Source: Eubacteriales bacterium (GTDB lineage Bacteria; Bacillota; Clostridia; Lachnospirales; Lachnospiraceae). Taken from it: a stretch of 40,617 nucleotides of DNA. Shown piece by piece: positions 1 through 7,796 of this stretch. The position numbers and the translations under genes are program-made. The notes below the pieces were generated by a model. It saw only the letters and a list, made by a program, of their open reading frames with translations. It was not told where the DNA came from and made no database searches. Within the stretch, counting starts at the first letter, position 1. Each line of letters begins with the position of its first letter. Location of the stretch: positions 1 through 40,617 of the forward strand of contig JAUNGT010000027.1 in NCBI GenBank assembly GCA_030524455.1. The letters run 5' to 3'.

Positions 1-1
1 G

Positions 2-940
2 AAAAGGGTGCTCCGAATTTCTGGAAAGCATGCACTATTGCATTGGAATACTCAGGAGGTAGGCGCGTCTATCCCCGACATTGAGAAGATCATGCAGCTG
101 AGCGAAATCTTTGAGGTGACTACGGACTATCTTCTGAAAGATAAGATAGAGGAGATCACATACGCTGACAGCAGTGAAACGCAAAGGGATGGCATAAGGC
201 TGGTTACCCTGGAGGAAGCTAACGTTTACATGGACACGGTGAAGCAGCTTGCGGGCAAAATCGCCGCAGGCGTGATGCTCTGTATTGTGTCGCCGGTATG
301 CCTGATACAGCTTGCAGCCATCGCCGAAATGGAAGGCGTATTAAAGGAAAATATAGCCAGCGGCATAGGGGCAGCGATATGCCTGGCGCTGATCGCTGTC
401 GGGGTATCCCTTTTCCTGATCTACGGCATGAAGCTTGGCAAGTTCGACTATCTGGAAAAGGAGATATTGAAGCTGTCCTATGGGGTAGAGGGGCTCGTTG
501 AAAAGAAAAAGAGCGATTATGAATCCGTGTTCCGAACAGGCATCACTGCGGGGGTAGTGCTGTGTATCACCTCCGTGATTCCTTTCCTGTTAACCGCCGG
601 TTTTACGGAAAATGAGATGTACATTGCGGCAGCAGTGAATGTCCTGCTTCTCATGGTGGCGACAGGCGTATATCTCATAGTGAGAGTTTGCATGGTGAAA
701 GACAGCTTTTCAAAGCTGTTACAGGCGGAGGACTATACGGCGGAAAAGAAAAAAATCGCAAGAAAAACGGAGACAATAGCTGGTGTTTACTGGTGCATCG
801 TGACAGCTGTTTATCTTGGCATAAGCTTCTATACGTTCCGCTGGGATACTACATGGGCGGTCTGGCCGGTGGCTGCGCTGATTTTTGCGGCGGTAATGGG
901 CGTGGCGAAGATCATGCTTGGCAAGGCAGCGGATCGATAG
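2..940 (+). CDS. XRE-family regulator with C-terminal membrane domain (5' end outside window)
   Basis: The reading frame is open from the window edge, so the N-terminus is missing. The first residues resemble the end of an XRE-type HTH domain: an SIPDIEKIMQLSEIFEVTTDYLLKD block is typical of helices 4-5 of this fold. The residues before it fit the recognition helix poorly, so the HTH may be degraded. A linker follows, then four hydrophobic segments in two pairs (about residues 85-105, 118-142, 178-200, 203-228) and two more near the C-terminus. Clostridial XRE regulators with such membrane tails are common, often next to transporters; the signal sensed is not evident. A hairpin lies 40 bp downstream. 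Confidence 0.7.
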   Translation, partial: KRVLRISGKHALLHWNTQEVGASIPDIEKIMQLSEIFEVTTDYLLKDKIEEITYADSSETQRDGIRLVTLEEANVYMDTVKQLAGKIAAGVMLCIVSPVCLIQLAAIAEMEGVLKENIASGIGAAICLALIAVGVSLFLIYGMKLGKFDYLEKEILKLSYGVEGLVEKKKSDYESVFRTGITAGVVLCITSVIPFLLTAGFTENEMYIAAAVNVLLLMVATGVYLIVRVCMVKDSFSKLLQAEDYTAEKKKIARKTETIAGVYWCIVTAVYLGISFYTFRWDTTWAVWPVAALIFAAVMGVAKIMLGKAADR

Positions 941-979
941 ATATGGAAAGCAACAAATAAGCTTTTTGCTGCGATTTCT

Positions 980-1020
980 CCATCCGTTCAACGGGGAAAT
1001 TCTGTTTCCCCGTTGGATGG
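980..1020 (+). terminator. Strong hairpin, probable terminator
   Basis: A long inverted repeat (CCATCCGTTCAACGGGGAAA pairing with TTTCCCCGTTGGATGG, small bulge) sits 40 bp after the XRE-membrane gene. No good T-run follows on either strand. Termination is inferred from position and stem strength; its left arm also overlaps the truncated minus-strand ORF beside it. Confidence 0.5.
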
Positions 1021-1107
1021 ATGGAATTTTGGATTAACAATCAGTGTGATATATGTTACTTCAGCAGCTCCCTCGCAAATACATGCTTTAATTTTTGCTA
1101 ATTCCAT
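988..1107 (-). pseudogene. 5' stub of the ATPase partner gene (TOPRIM/RloB-like start)
   Basis: A 39-codon minus-strand ORF starts 16 nt after the ATPase stop, with AGGATAGG upstream. It begins MELAKIKACICEGAAE. The pattern hydrophobic-x-CEG-x-x-E recalls the first strand and Glu of TOPRIM-like or RloB/DUF4435 effectors, which usually follow AAA15 ATPases. After about 20 residues the sequence runs into the hairpin of the neighbouring gene and stops, whereas full partners are about 200 residues or more. I read it as a truncated effector. The family assignment rests on 16 residues and is tentative. Confidence 0.35.
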
Positions 1108-1122
1108 CGCAGTCCGCCTATC

Positions 1123-2268
1123 CTAAATAGAATTTGCGATGCTCTTTTTCAATCGCATATAGGACTCATACATAGGTGTCGTTCCTTCTAAGAATCCACT
1201 CTGGTAGGCCTCACTTTTCTTAATATCATTTCGCTTTAAAAGATTAGCAAGATTATCTGCTGTAATACCATTTCTGTTGCGGATGATATAAATACTATCA
1301 TTTCTGTCGTATTCATCAAGCAGTTCCGGATAATGTGTAGTAAAAATCAATGTGCCTCCATTTTTATTCAGCCTTGTATCCATGAAAAAGCGAATCAGCG
1401 TAGAGACAATTTCCTTGTTGAAATGATTCTCAATCTCATCCATAACCAGATATCCGCCTGATTTCAGCACTTCCTTCGCCAGAGTAAATGCCACGATACC
1501 CTTTATTGTTCCTGAAGAAAGATAGAGATTTAGGTCTATCGGATTGTTTAGCACAATTTCTTTTCTGTCTTTAAATTGCAAGTGAATCAGCGTTTTATTT
1601 TCTGCCTTATCAAAATACAGCTTCTCTACCGTAGGATCCAGGAAGGAAATAACCTCTGCCGGAATCTCATCCGCAAACGGCAGAACATTGATATTTGTAA
1701 AGGATAACAGGCTGACAATGTCTACTCGTTCTTTTTTCTTTTTGTTATAGGCGATAATGATGCTTACATCATCTGACAAAAATTCTTCCTCTTTACGAAC
1801 TGCAGTCGGCTCATATGAAGAAAAATCCGTCAGATTTTTTCTTGCAGTCACAGATTCCTGTGGCTTTGTCCACAAGGTTTCCTTTACTATTTTATAGCAG
1901 ACTGCTTCTGTTTTAGCTTTTTCTGATGTAATAACGGTTTCCAGTCTGCAAATTTCCTTTGTCTCTGAGTAGAAATAGGTATTAATAGTCGCCATATCCG
2001 TATCGCCCAAAATTTCTTTTGTCTCGATGTGATTGATCGGCTGATTGTTCAACAAATTCAAAGCCAGCAAAATGACCTTAAGTACAGACGTTTTACCTGC
2101 AGCATTGATTCCAATAAATGCATTGGAACAATTCACATATACATTTGAAAACAGTGGGTGCAATAAATCTTTGTCATCATCTGCAATGCGCTGTTGTGCA
2201 AAGAAAGATATGTCTAAGGCTTCCTTAAACAACGGCAGGCCCTGCGCGGTAATTCTAAGAACCTTCAT
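1123..2268 (-). CDS. AAA15-type (RloA/AbiL-like) ATP-binding protein
   Basis: A 381-residue ABC-like ATPase of the RecF/OLD/AAA15 kind. Walker A is GINAAGKTS (residues 53-61), the ABC-signature-like stretch is LSSGTIKG (250-257), Walker B is YLVMDEIEN (273-281) and a switch histidine lies in TTHYPEL (311-317). Such proteins hydrolyse ATP as dimers, often as sensors in abortive-infection or PARIS-like defence, paired with a nuclease or TOPRIM effector. Here an XRE gene lies 104 bp upstream on the same strand and a truncated possible partner lies 16 bp downstream. Sequence is markedly AT-rich, which fits horizontal transfer. The ATPase looks intact; the defence role is inferred from family and context. 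Confidence 0.75.
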   Translation of the reverse strand: MKVLRITAQGLPLFKEALDISFFAQQRIADDDKDLLHPLFSNVYVNCSNAFIGINAAGKTSVLKVILLALNLLNNQPINHIETKEILGDTDMATINTYFYSETKEICRLETVITSEKAKTEAVCYKIVKETLWTKPQESVTARKNLTDFSSYEPTAVRKEEEFLSDDVSIIIAYNKKKKERVDIVSLLSFTNINVLPFADEIPAEVISFLDPTVEKLYFDKAENKTLIHLQFKDRKEIVLNNPIDLNLYLSSGTIKGIVAFTLAKEVLKSGGYLVMDEIENHFNKEIVSTLIRFFMDTRLNKNGGTLIFTTHYPELLDEYDRNDSIYIIRNRNGITADNLANLLKRNDIKKSEAYQSGFLEGTTPMYESYMRLKKSIANSI

Positions 2269-2372
2269 GATACACCTCTCAATTATTTACGCGATTTTTG
2301 TTTTTAATATATTATTAATCCTTATTATATCCGCCGTTTTCAAATTTATCAACGCTTTTTCTGTTTTTAATT

Positions 2373-2729
2373 TTAAAATTTATCAAAATCCTTCTCATAA
2401 TGATAGTTTAATTCGATGGATACCACTGAATCCAGGATGTCCAGTATTTTCTGCTGTTCTGAAACAGGCAGAGCCGTCAGCTGTTTTTCGATATCTTTCA
2501 TTTTTTCAGAGATATGTTGCTTTCGTTCCCGGCCAAAAAGAAGATCGATGGAAATGTCAAGGGCATTTGCCAGTTTCAGCAAAGTGTCAAGGCTGGGAGA
2601 TTTTTCTCCGCGTTCAATGTATGAAATAAAGATCGTGCTGCACTCGATTCGCTCTGCAAGCGCTTCCTGACTATAGCCTGCCCGTTCCCGATATTGTTGT
2701 AATTGCTTTCCAAATAATTTTTTATCCAT
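2373..2729 (-). CDS. XRE-family HTH transcriptional regulator
   Basis: A 118-residue protein read from MDKKLFGKQL. This start is preceded by GGAGG at a good distance, while the longer open frame has no such site. Residues about 8-62 form a classic Cro/CI HTH: YRERAGYSQEALAERIECS, ISYIERGEKSPSLDTLLKLANAL, then IDLLFGRE. The C-terminal half is helical (LPVSEQQKILDILDSVV), probably for dimerisation. It precedes the ATPase on the same strand and probably controls that operon and itself; an inverted repeat TTGTT-GA-AACAA (2804-2815) overlaps the -35 of its promoter. Confidence 0.8.
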   Translation of the reverse strand: MDKKLFGKQLQQYRERAGYSQEALAERIECSTIFISYIERGEKSPSLDTLLKLANALDISIDLLFGRERKQHISEKMKDIEKQLTALPVSEQQKILDILDSVVSIELNYHYEKDFDKF

Positions 2730-2782
2730 GATCCGGAGTCCTCCGTGTGTTTTAGGTGTAATACTTTTGGTTATTTTCATAG

Positions 2783-2811
2783 AGTATACAGAATTCAGAC
2801 TTTTTGTTGAA
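2783..2811 (-). promoter_or_regulatory. Promoter of the XRE-ATPase operon with overlapping operator-like repeat
   Basis: On the minus strand, TTCAAC (2806-2811) and TATACT (2783-2788) are 17 bp apart, about 55 bp upstream of the XRE start codon. The inverted repeat TTGTT-GA-AACAA at 2804-2815 overlaps the -35, a plausible autoregulation site. Nothing else is recognisable in 2820-3004. Confidence 0.5.
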
Positions 2812-3004
2812 ACAACCAAAGATTATAGAGATAATACTGATTGTTGCAAAAAGGAATCTTTTTTGTGATTTCTGTACTTATAGTGAACTTTGTAATGTTG
2901 TAATGGTGCTGTGAATCAATGGTGCCCCGGCGCTCACGGTAAACGCATGATTTGATATCTTTGCATCAGAAAAACGAAAAAACGTGGAATTTTATACACA
3001 ATTA

Positions 3005-3033
3005 TTGACTTTAATCTGGCATTTTGATATAAT
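3005..3033 (+). promoter_or_regulatory. Promoter of the MFS transporter gene
   Basis: TTGACT (3005-3010) and a consensus TATAAT (3028-3033) are separated by exactly 17 bp, about 44 bp upstream of the start codon. This is the best promoter in the AT-rich island. Confidence 0.8.
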
Positions 3034-3076
3034 TCACTAGTGTGATGAGCTAAAGTGCTTTGGAGGACAAAAACTA

Positions 3077-4303
3077 ATGAAAACAGAATTTGAATCCTTA
3101 GAGAACAATATAAAGTTATTTAAGGTCTACACATTATTTTCAGGCAAATTATTTATTGCAACAACGCAGGTTTTATTTTTAACATTAAAAGGGTTTACCT
3201 TTACCCAGATAATGCTGATAAGTAGTATCACAGAAATATTAGGATTGATTTTGGAGATTCCCAGTGGATTTTTTGCTGATAAATACGGAAATAAGCTGTG
3301 TTTGTTAGTCGGCATATTTTTTTCTGTTTTTGGAAATATTTTTGCGATTGTCGGCACCGGAAATATTCTGATTTTCGGATTTTCAATATCAAGTGCTATT
3401 GGCGGAGCTATGCTTTCGGGTGCTGATCAGGCATTTCTTTATAACACCATATTAAAATTAAATAGAGAAGATGAATTTAAGGATATTTGGCGGGATATTA
3501 GTTCAAAGAAAATGTATTTTACGGCGATGGTAACTGTGTTTTCCGGGTTTTTATTTAAAATTAATGTTTTTTTGCCATTTATATCAACAACTATTTGTTA
3601 CATAATTGCAGCTATTGCTGTAATAGGTTTTAAAGATGTCAGAGGAAATGTTAAGGATAACAAGAAGTTAAAGGAATATGTGAAAATAGTATATGAGTTT
3701 TTTCACAGAAATATACCAGCGCAAATTTTGTTGGTGTTGGATGCATGTTTTGTATTTTTGTTTTTAAACCAAAATGTTTTGTTACAAGAGTATGTAAGCA
3801 ACATAACGTTTCCAATCGAGTTTATAGGTATTGTTTTTTTGATTTTCAATTTGATATCAGCTTTTTCTTTAAAACACGGAAAAGCAGTCGAAAAAATCAT
3901 GAAGCAATATACGATGGTCTTCTTCACACTGTTAACAGTAATATGTTTAATGTTAGCCGGTGTTGCTGCGAATATATATGGATTATTTTTCCTGGCCATT
4001 TGCAGAGTTTGTATTGCAATTATTAATCCAATAGTTGATACAGAAATAAACCGCGGAATCAATAGAAATGATGTAAGAGCTACTATTTTGTCATTTTATA
4101 ATGCAGGCGCTTCAATTCCGGATGCCTTTTTAGCACCGGTACTAGGCAGCTTTATTGATACGCTGGGTATTTTTTCCGCTTATAAGATATTTGGATTAAG
4201 TGGGTTAGTAGCAGTAGGTATATGCTTTTATTCTTTAATTTATGGTAACTGTTCAGGACGGCGGGAAAATAAGGCCCAAAATGGGCGTCAAGCTCGCTTG
4301 TAA
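3077..4303 (+). CDS. MFS transporter with an element-encoded C-terminus
   Basis: A 408-residue major facilitator protein with about 12 hydrophobic segments. The N-half loop has EIPSGFFADKYGNK, the MFS motif A between helices 2 and 3. GGAGG lies 10 nt before the ATG. Codon use is very AT-rich, unlike the GC-rich genes from 8.8 kb on, suggesting transfer. The 3' end is altered: from base 4245 the frame runs into a 153-bp palindromic element, so the last 19 residues (GNCSGRRENKAQNGRQARL) are element-derived. Removing the element and one target copy restores the ending EYIHARKRRKHGE with a stop at 4444-4446. The core is intact and function is probably kept. Substrate unknown; drug or metabolite export is the usual role of this type. 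Confidence 0.85.
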   Translation: MKTEFESLENNIKLFKVYTLFSGKLFIATTQVLFLTLKGFTFTQIMLISSITEILGLILEIPSGFFADKYGNKLCLLVGIFFSVFGNIFAIVGTGNILIFGFSISSAIGGAMLSGADQAFLYNTILKLNREDEFKDIWRDISSKKMYFTAMVTVFSGFLFKINVFLPFISTTICYIIAAIAVIGFKDVRGNVKDNKKLKEYVKIVYEFFHRNIPAQILLVLDACFVFLFLNQNVLLQEYVSNITFPIEFIGIVFLIFNLISAFSLKHGKAVEKIMKQYTMVFFTLLTVICLMLAGVAANIYGLFFLAICRVCIAIINPIVDTEINRGINRNDVRATILSFYNAGASIPDAFLAPVLGSFIDTLGIFSAYKIFGLSGLVAVGICFYSLIYGNCSGRRENKAQNGRQARL

Positions 4304-4397
4304 GACCATTTTGGGCCTTATTTTCACATCGGATGAACCTCCGATGCTTCTTGTCCGGCTTTGCCGGGCAAGAAGATGCGCCGTCCTGAACAGTTAC
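4245..4397. mobile_element. 153-bp palindromic MITE-like element with 8-bp target duplication
   Basis: The ends are a perfect 19-bp inverted repeat, GTAACTGTTCAGGACGGCG (4245-4263) and its complement (4379-4397). AATTTATG flanks both sides exactly (4237-4244 and 4398-4405), an 8-bp target duplication. Inside are a perfect 20-bp stem (4265-4284 with 4306-4325), a small stem at about 4328-4346 and a stem CTTCTTGTCCGGC/CCGGGCAAGAAG (about 4347-4375). No transposase is encoded, so movement needs enzyme from elsewhere. The internal hairpin ends in TTATTTT and may now terminate the MFS transcript. Related ends occur at 8377, 27690-27894 and 40306. Confidence 0.9.
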
Positions 4398-4592
4398 AAT
4401 TTATGAATACATACACGCCAGGAAAAGGAGAAAACATGGAGAATAAGGAATAATCCGGTTTTCAGTAAAAATCGATAGTATAAACTATGCTTATATGATA
4501 GAATAACTGTGTTCAGTTTGTTTATGCGAAAGGATCCCGGAGTACCCTCCTGTACGCTGCGGTAGGCATCCTATAAAAAGAGGTGGTACGGA

Positions 4593-5402
4593 ATGAACGA
4601 AGACCCTTTTAAAGAATACATCAGGGAGTCTGAACCGGATAAGCGGGATAAAGGCTATGCGTGGCATACAGCCATTGGCCTGCAGGCGGTTGACGGACTG
4701 AAAACATCGGAATATCTGGTGCAGACGGCTGCACGGAATATCGAAGGCGAGATTTCCTTTGAAGAGGCAAATGCACTTTTACAAACCTATTATGAGGAAA
4801 ATCCGGTTCGCGACGCGTCAGACCGCACAGAGGAAGCCGATAAGGTTTCCGTACGGATTGCTGCGCTTCTTTCTGAGCGTGCTTTCAGCTTTACGCCCAA
4901 CGAGTATCTTTCTATCCATAGAAAGCTGTTCGCCGGTATTTATTCCCACGCCGGCTGTATTCGGGATTACAATATCACGAAGAAGGAATGGGTGCTTAAT
5001 GGAGCAACCGTGCTATACGGCAGTGCCACAGAGCTGCGGGCGACATTGGATTATGATTTCTCAGAGGAGAAAAGGTTTTCCTACAAAAATTTATCGATAG
5101 ATGAGATCATCCATCATCTTGCGGTATTTATTTCGAGACTGTGGCAGATTCACATATTTGGCGAGGGAAACACAAGAACGACAGCTGTGTTCTTCATCAA
5201 ATATCTGCGGACCCTTGGCTTTGACGCGACGAACGATATTTTTGCCAAAAACGCCTGGTATTTCCGCAATGCTCTTGTCCGGGCAAATTATAACGATTTA
5301 AAAAACGGAATTCATGAAACAACGGAATTTCTGGAACTTTTTTTAAGAAATTTCTTGCTGAATGAAAAGAATCCACTCCACAACCAGACATTGCACATTT
5401 AA
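4593..5402 (+). CDS. Fic family protein (probable AMP-transferase)
   Basis: A 269-residue Fic-domain protein. The catalytic loop is HIFGEGNTR (residues 187-195), matching HxFx(D/E)GNxxR; Fic enzymes transfer AMP or other nucleoside phosphates to protein hydroxyls. An RNIEGE stretch at about residues 49-53 resembles the N-terminal autoinhibitory motif of class II Fic proteins, although the usual Ser/Thr is not in place. GAGGTGG precedes the ATG. The 185 bp upstream, after the element, hold a weak AT-rich promoter-like region and an imperfect stem formed by AGGATCC and GGCATCCT. It is the first of four same-strand genes (Fic, DUF1848, nitroreductase-like, DUF2500). The target is unknown. Confidence 0.85.
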   Translation: MNEDPFKEYIRESEPDKRDKGYAWHTAIGLQAVDGLKTSEYLVQTAARNIEGEISFEEANALLQTYYEENPVRDASDRTEEADKVSVRIAALLSERAFSFTPNEYLSIHRKLFAGIYSHAGCIRDYNITKKEWVLNGATVLYGSATELRATLDYDFSEEKRFSYKNLSIDEIIHHLAVFISRLWQIHIFGEGNTRTTAVFFIKYLRTLGFDATNDIFAKNAWYFRNALVRANYNDLKNGIHETTEFLELFLRNFLLNEKNPLHNQTLHI

Positions 5403-5414
5403 TCAGGAAGTAAC

Positions 5415-6353
5415 ATGATCATACAGACAGGAATGCGGACGGATATTCCGGCGTTTTATTCAAAATGGCTGATCAACAGAATAAAAGAAGGTTTTGTGCT
5501 TGTTCGCAATCCATATGATCCGATGCAGGTAACCAGATACAGTCTCTCGCCGGATGTGGTGGACTTGATCGCATTTTGCACAAAGAATCCGGCGCCGATG
5601 CTGCCGCATATGGAGGTACTGAAACCCTACGGGCAGTATTGGTTTGTGACCATCACGCCGTATGGAAAGGACATAGAACCCAATGTGCCGGAAAAAGAAA
5701 AAGTGCTGAGTGATTTGAAACGATTGTCGGATATCGTTGGGGTGGACAGTGTGGGATGGCGATACGATCCCATCCTGGTGGACAATACATATTCGGTGGA
5801 GCGGCATCTGGAGACCTTTGAAAAAATGGCAGCGGAGCTTTCCGGATATACCAAATCCTGCGTTATCAGCTTCATCGATATTTATAAGAAGGTGGAACGT
5901 AACTTTCCGAAGGCGAGAGAGGTGTCAAAAAAAGACAGAAGCGTTCTGGGAAAAGAAATGGTCCGAATTGCAAACCGGTATGGAATGGCATTGAAGCCAT
6001 GTGCGGAGGGAGACGAATTTGCGCCTTACGGTGCGGACTGTTCCGGCTGCATGACGGTAAGCACTTTTGAGACTGCGCTTCATGCAGGCCTTGCTGTGCC
6101 GAAAAGAAAGGGCAACCAGAGGAACGGGCAGTGCGCCTGCCTGCTGGGCGTGGACATAGGAGCTTACGATACCTGCGGACATCTGTGCAGGTACTGCTAT
6201 GCCAACACGGATACATTGCTTGTAAAAGAAAATATGAGAAGGCATGATCCCGCATCTCCGTTTTTGCTGGGCGGTTCTCTGCCGGGAGATGTCATACATG
6301 AGGCACAGCAGAAAAGCTGGATAGACGGTCAGCTGCGGTTAAAGCTATGCTAA
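5415..6353 (+). CDS. DUF1848 family protein
   Basis: A 312-residue protein starting 12 bp after the Fic gene. The N-terminal part (MIIQTGMRTDIPAFYSKW, then FCTKNPAPML) and the C-terminal cysteine-rich end (CSGC; CACLLGVDIGAYDTC; CRYCYAN) are typical of DUF1848. Its fold and cysteines suggest a radical-SAM-like or metal-cluster protein related in look to spore photoproduct lyase; no reaction is established. The final cluster CGHLCRYCYAN would bind Fe-S or zinc. The stop codon lies in a 15-bp tandem duplication. Length is normal for the family, so the gene is probably complete. Confidence 0.8.
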   Translation: MIIQTGMRTDIPAFYSKWLINRIKEGFVLVRNPYDPMQVTRYSLSPDVVDLIAFCTKNPAPMLPHMEVLKPYGQYWFVTITPYGKDIEPNVPEKEKVLSDLKRLSDIVGVDSVGWRYDPILVDNTYSVERHLETFEKMAAELSGYTKSCVISFIDIYKKVERNFPKAREVSKKDRSVLGKEMVRIANRYGMALKPCAEGDEFAPYGADCSGCMTVSTFETALHAGLAVPKRKGNQRNGQCACLLGVDIGAYDTCGHLCRYCYANTDTLLVKENMRRHDPASPFLLGGSLPGDVIHEAQQKSWIDGQLRLKLC

Positions 6354-6368
6354 TTAAAGCTATGCTAA
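6339..6368 (+). repeat. 15-bp perfect tandem duplication over a stop codon
   Basis: TTAAAGCTATGCTAA occurs twice head to tail (6339-6353, 6354-6368). The first copy supplies the last codons and TAA of the DUF1848 gene; the second sits directly before the ribosome binding site of the next gene. Probably a slippage product. Confidence 0.9.
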
Positions 6369-6386
6369 TAGGAGGTGTTTTTTTCG

Positions 6387-7181
6387 ATGGAAAGGATAAA
6401 TGAGAGATTTTATCCAATGATCATGAAGCGGAAGTCTTTTCATCTGTTCCAGGGTGTTAAGAAAGAGCCGATTTCGCAGGAAGAAATGAAATCCATTTAT
6501 GACGCGTACAAAGAATTTGTGCCGCTGGATCCGGATATCAGGACAGAAATTAAAATTGTTCCGGCCAGTGAAGCAAACTGCGCCCGCGGGGAGGAATACT
6601 GCATCCTGATGTACAGCGAAAATAAAAATAATTCCCTGCAGAACATCGGATACATCGGCGAACAGCTTGATTTATATCTTGTGTCAAGGAATATCGGAAC
6701 GCTGTGGTACGGTATGGGGAAACCGGAGCTGACGCGCTGTAACGGCCTTGATTTTGTGATTATGATTGCGATTTCAAAGGTAGCGGATGAAAGAAAATTC
6801 AGAAAAGATATGTTTAAGGCAAGGCGAAAAGAGAGATCTGAAATATGGCATGGGGAAGAACTGGAGCCCGTTTCCGATATCGTCCGTTTTGCGCCAAGTG
6901 CGTGCAATACGCAGCCCTGGCTGGTGGAGCATACCGGCAGGGAATTAAAGCTTTTCCGATATAAAAAGCCGGGCAGGCGGGGCATTCTGCCGATGGCAAA
7001 AATTTCTTTCTATAACCGGATCGATATTGGGATTTTTATGTGTTTTTTGGAATTATGCCTTGCTCACGAAGGAATCGGATTTGAACGCGAGTGCTATGCG
7101 GATGACGGGTCAGATTCGGAAAAAACATTTGCGGCGGTATATCGGTTGGATCAGGCAGATGTAGGAGCATCCGATTTCTGA
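6387..7181 (+). CDS. Nitroreductase-family protein (TM1586-like)
   Basis: A 264-residue protein read from MERINERFYPM. The start is the ATG 11 nt after AGGAGG; a GTG four codons earlier overlaps that site and is rejected. The IGYIGEQLDLYLVSRNIGTLWYGMGKP block and the later RFAPSACNTQPWLVEH block are characteristic of the nitroreductase-like fold that binds FMN and NAD(P)H; SxCNxQPW contacts flavin in the family. It is a fused double half-repeat of the TM1586_NiRdase type. Substrate unknown. The gene lies 34 bp after DUF1848 and 15 bp before DUF2500, probably in one transcript. Confidence 0.75.
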   Translation: MERINERFYPMIMKRKSFHLFQGVKKEPISQEEMKSIYDAYKEFVPLDPDIRTEIKIVPASEANCARGEEYCILMYSENKNNSLQNIGYIGEQLDLYLVSRNIGTLWYGMGKPELTRCNGLDFVIMIAISKVADERKFRKDMFKARRKERSEIWHGEELEPVSDIVRFAPSACNTQPWLVEHTGRELKLFRYKKPGRRGILPMAKISFYNRIDIGIFMCFLELCLAHEGIGFERECYADDGSDSEKTFAAVYRLDQADVGASDF

Positions 7182-7196
7182 CAGGAGGAGAAAAAC

Positions 7197-7589
7197 ATGT
7201 TCAATTTACTCGAAACATTATTCCCGGTGCTGTTCCTGCTGGCGCTTATTGTGATAATATTCACGTTTGCAAGGGGAATTGGGGAGTGGAACAGAAACAA
7301 TCATTCTCCCCGCCTGACCGTGACGGCAAGGGTCGTGGCAAAACGGCAGGATACCACGCATCACAGCCATCCAAACGCCGGGGACGCATCGGGCGCACAC
7401 GGATATCATACGACATACGACACTTCATATTATGTCACTTTTCAGGTGGAAAGCGGCGACAGAATGGAAATGTCTGTATCCGGCTCAGAGTACGGGATGC
7501 TTGCGGAGGGGGATGAAGGAAAGCTGACCTTTCAGGGAACCCGGTATTTACAGTTTGACAGGGAAGCTTCCGGAATCGAGGGCATGTGA
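7197..7589 (+). CDS. DUF2500 domain-containing membrane protein
   Basis: A 130-residue protein with an N-terminal transmembrane helix (about residues 5-26), then a soluble domain beginning LTVTARVVAKRQDTTHH. The middle is His/Gly-rich, followed by YYVTFQVESGDRMEMSVSGSEYGMLAEGDEGKLTFQGTRYLQFDR, the typical DUF2500 ending. AGGAGG lies upstream. The role is unknown; the family is a small membrane-anchored beta-rich protein. The TGA overlaps a GTG that opens the remnant reading frame downstream. Confidence 0.8.
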   Translation: MFNLLETLFPVLFLLALIVIIFTFARGIGEWNRNNHSPRLTVTARVVAKRQDTTHHSHPNAGDASGAHGYHTTYDTSYYVTFQVESGDRMEMSVSGSEYGMLAEGDEGKLTFQGTRYLQFDREASGIEGM

Positions 7590-7795
7590 ATATTTTTGAA
7601 TATATAAAAAACGAAGCTTTTTTTAAGCCTCTCACATCAAAGCATCGGCGGATTTATTATGCGTGTATTCAGATATTGATCGAGAAGTCAAAGGAGCTGC
7701 CGGTGCTTTTGTCATAGTTTCGGGAATGCGGGTGGCTGGGCGCGCGGGAGATTGGCAGAAACGGCGAGTATGTCGTTCATGGAGCGGCCCTATTT
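7586..7795 (+). pseudogene. Relic of a JetA-like (Wadjet) gene
   Basis: A GTG at 7586 overlaps the DUF2500 stop and opens a frame beginning (V)NIFEYIKNEAFFKPLTSK, then HRRIYYACIQILIEKSKEL. This matches my memory of the N-terminus of clostridial Wadjet JetA (DUF5716) proteins, which start with a short Phe-Phe-Pro-Leu segment followed by a Tyr-rich helix. A TAG interrupts the frame near 7706. In the same frame it continues FRECGWLGAREIGRNGEYVV, a winged-helix-like stretch expected some 50-70 residues later in an intact protein. An internal deletion plus loss of the rest fits. No jetB, jetC or jetD is nearby. The assignment is from memory. Confidence 0.45.
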
Positions 7796-7796
7796 C

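Noticed and set aside
2045..2629. 194-residue plus-strand frame over the ATPase and XRE genes
   Set aside because: Antisense to both genes, without ribosome binding site; the minus strand has Walker and HTH motifs.
4326..4376. A small RNA gene within the element
   Set aside because: The hairpins are part of the inverted-repeat element and no promoter is visible in front of them; treated as element structure.
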